7,651 nt of DNA from CAZFCK01 sp964517355. Its GTDB lineage: Bacteria > Desulfobacterota > Desulfovibrionia > Desulfovibrionales > Desulfovibrionaceae. The DNA lies in the NCBI GenBank assembly GCA_964517355.1, contig CAZFCK010000227.1:1-7651 (forward strand), given 5' to 3'. The notes under the pieces were generated by a model. The model searched no databases, was not told where the DNA came from, and saw only the letters and a program-made list of their open reading frames with translations. Positions within the stretch are counted from its first letter, which is position 1. Every line of letters begins with the position of its first letter. Position numbers and translations under genes: made by a program. Positions 7,411-7,651 of the stretch are shown here, in pieces.

Positions 7411-7448
7411 CTAAACTTTTTGATTTTGGGGAGTTATACTGTTTCTTG
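7411..7448. repeat. AT-rich direct repeat, right copy
   Basis: This matches 51-88 at 34 of 38 positions in the same orientation. It includes the GGGGAG that can pair with CTCCCC at 7402-7407; the left copy lacks that partner, so the hairpin is not what is shared. It falls 12 nt after the 7358-7398 hairpin. Confidence 0.75.
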
Positions 7449-7461
7449 TGTATTGTGTCAG
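7433..7461 (-). promoter_or_regulatory. Promoter-like signal facing the htpG 3' end
   Basis: On the minus strand CTGACA (7461-7456) is followed after exactly 17 nt by TATAAC (7438-7433). Each hexamer matches the sigma-70 consensus at 5 of 6 positions. A transcript would start near 7426 and run into the hairpin at 7398-7358. The -10 lies inside the direct repeat. The left copy keeps TATAAC but has no -35 at this spacing. Confidence 0.35.
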
Positions 7462-7502
7462 CGCAGAGCGCCACTTTCCACATTGCGGAAGGAATTACGC
7501 GG

Positions 7503-7520
7503 TTTGACGATAATGTCAAA
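7503..7520. promoter_or_regulatory. 18-bp palindrome TTTGAC-N6-GTCAAA
   Basis: A perfect inverted repeat with 6-bp arms and a GATAAT spacer, the shape of a binding site for a dimeric helix-turn-helix regulator. TTGACG within it resembles a -35, but I find no -10 at 16-18 nt. No gene follows it inside the window, so its target, if any, is unknown. Confidence 0.35.
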
Positions 7521-7563
7521 TGTGCTACGGTATCTGTTTGGCTTTATGCAATTAAAAATTTTG

Positions 7564-7596
7564 AAAAGGGGGCTCCGGGGGGAGAACCTTTTTTTT
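7564..7596 (+). terminator. U-tract terminator in the htpG downstream region
   Basis: AAAAGG pairs with CCTTTT and CTCC with GGAG around a GGGG loop, with a small GGG/AA internal loop. Eight T residues follow at 7589-7596. The opposite strand also ends in a T-rich run (TTTTCAAAATTTTT), so it may be bidirectional and shared with a convergent gene beyond the window. The 309-base stretch after htpG otherwise holds only the repeats and palindromes listed separately; I see no credible gene in it. Confidence 0.6.
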
Positions 7597-7651
7597 AATG
7601 TGGCTATGTCCTTAACTCCGCAATGTGGGAATGACTTGTTTTTCCGAGGGG

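Larger units (their letters stand above)
7475..7631. repeat. Long-spaced inverted repeat
   Basis: TTTCCACATTGCGGA (7475-7489) is the reverse complement of 7617-7631 at 14 of 15 positions, with a perfect 12-base core (7478-7489 and 7617-7628). The 127 nt between the arms contain the palindrome at 7503-7520 and the terminator at 7564-7596. The arms could be paired binding sites or the ends of a small non-autonomous element; no transposase is present. Confidence 0.55.

Noticed and set aside
7232..7519. A 95-codon minus-strand frame crossing the htpG 3' end
   Set aside because: It reads through the long hairpin and into htpG antisense, with no ribosome binding site or recognisable domain.
7356..7598. 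An 80-codon plus-strand frame after htpG
   Set aside because: It begins just before the terminator hairpin and ends in the next terminator, so its peptide is translated stem-loop; no ribosome binding site fits.

Overview
The window reads as chromosomal sequence from a GC-rich Gram-negative bacterium, most likely a Desulfovibrionaceae member (Desulfovibrio/Bilophila-like). This is inferred from base composition, the flavour of the HtpG sequence, and a lipoprotein peptidase architecture (NlpC/P60 N-terminal domain, two SH3 domains, NlpC/P60 domain) that I associate with Desulfovibrio. No database search was possible. No mobile element, CRISPR array, phage gene, tRNA or rRNA is visible.

Layout. 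Positions 1-240 have no gene. They hold a strong rightward terminator for a gene left of the window, an AT-rich element that recurs at the other end, and the structured 3' end of the leftward operon. Positions 241-5131 hold three tightly packed minus-strand genes, transcribed in the order recD2 (RecD-like DNA helicase), a soluble hybrid histidine kinase, and a secreted lipoprotein peptidoglycan endopeptidase. The first junction has a 2-nt gap and the second an ATGA overlap, so they look co-transcribed and translationally coupled. Positions 5132-5425 are the divergent intergenic region, with GC-rich hairpins on the recD2 side and palindromes, a possible promoter and a strong ribosome binding site on the htpG side. 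Positions 5426-7342 hold htpG on the plus strand. Positions 7343-7651 have no convincing gene but are rich in structure: a 19-bp hairpin, the second copy of the AT-rich element, an 18-bp palindrome, a long-spaced inverted repeat and a U-tract terminator.

How the genes relate. HtpG is a stand-alone heat-shock chaperone. RecD2 is a genome-maintenance helicase. The kinase has no sensor or membrane segment and must take its signal from a partner; its gene is coupled to that of an envelope hydrolase. The coding content is ordinary. The least explained signals are non-coding: the direct repeat near both ends of the window, the inverted repeat beyond htpG, and a promoter-like signal antisense to the htpG 3' end.
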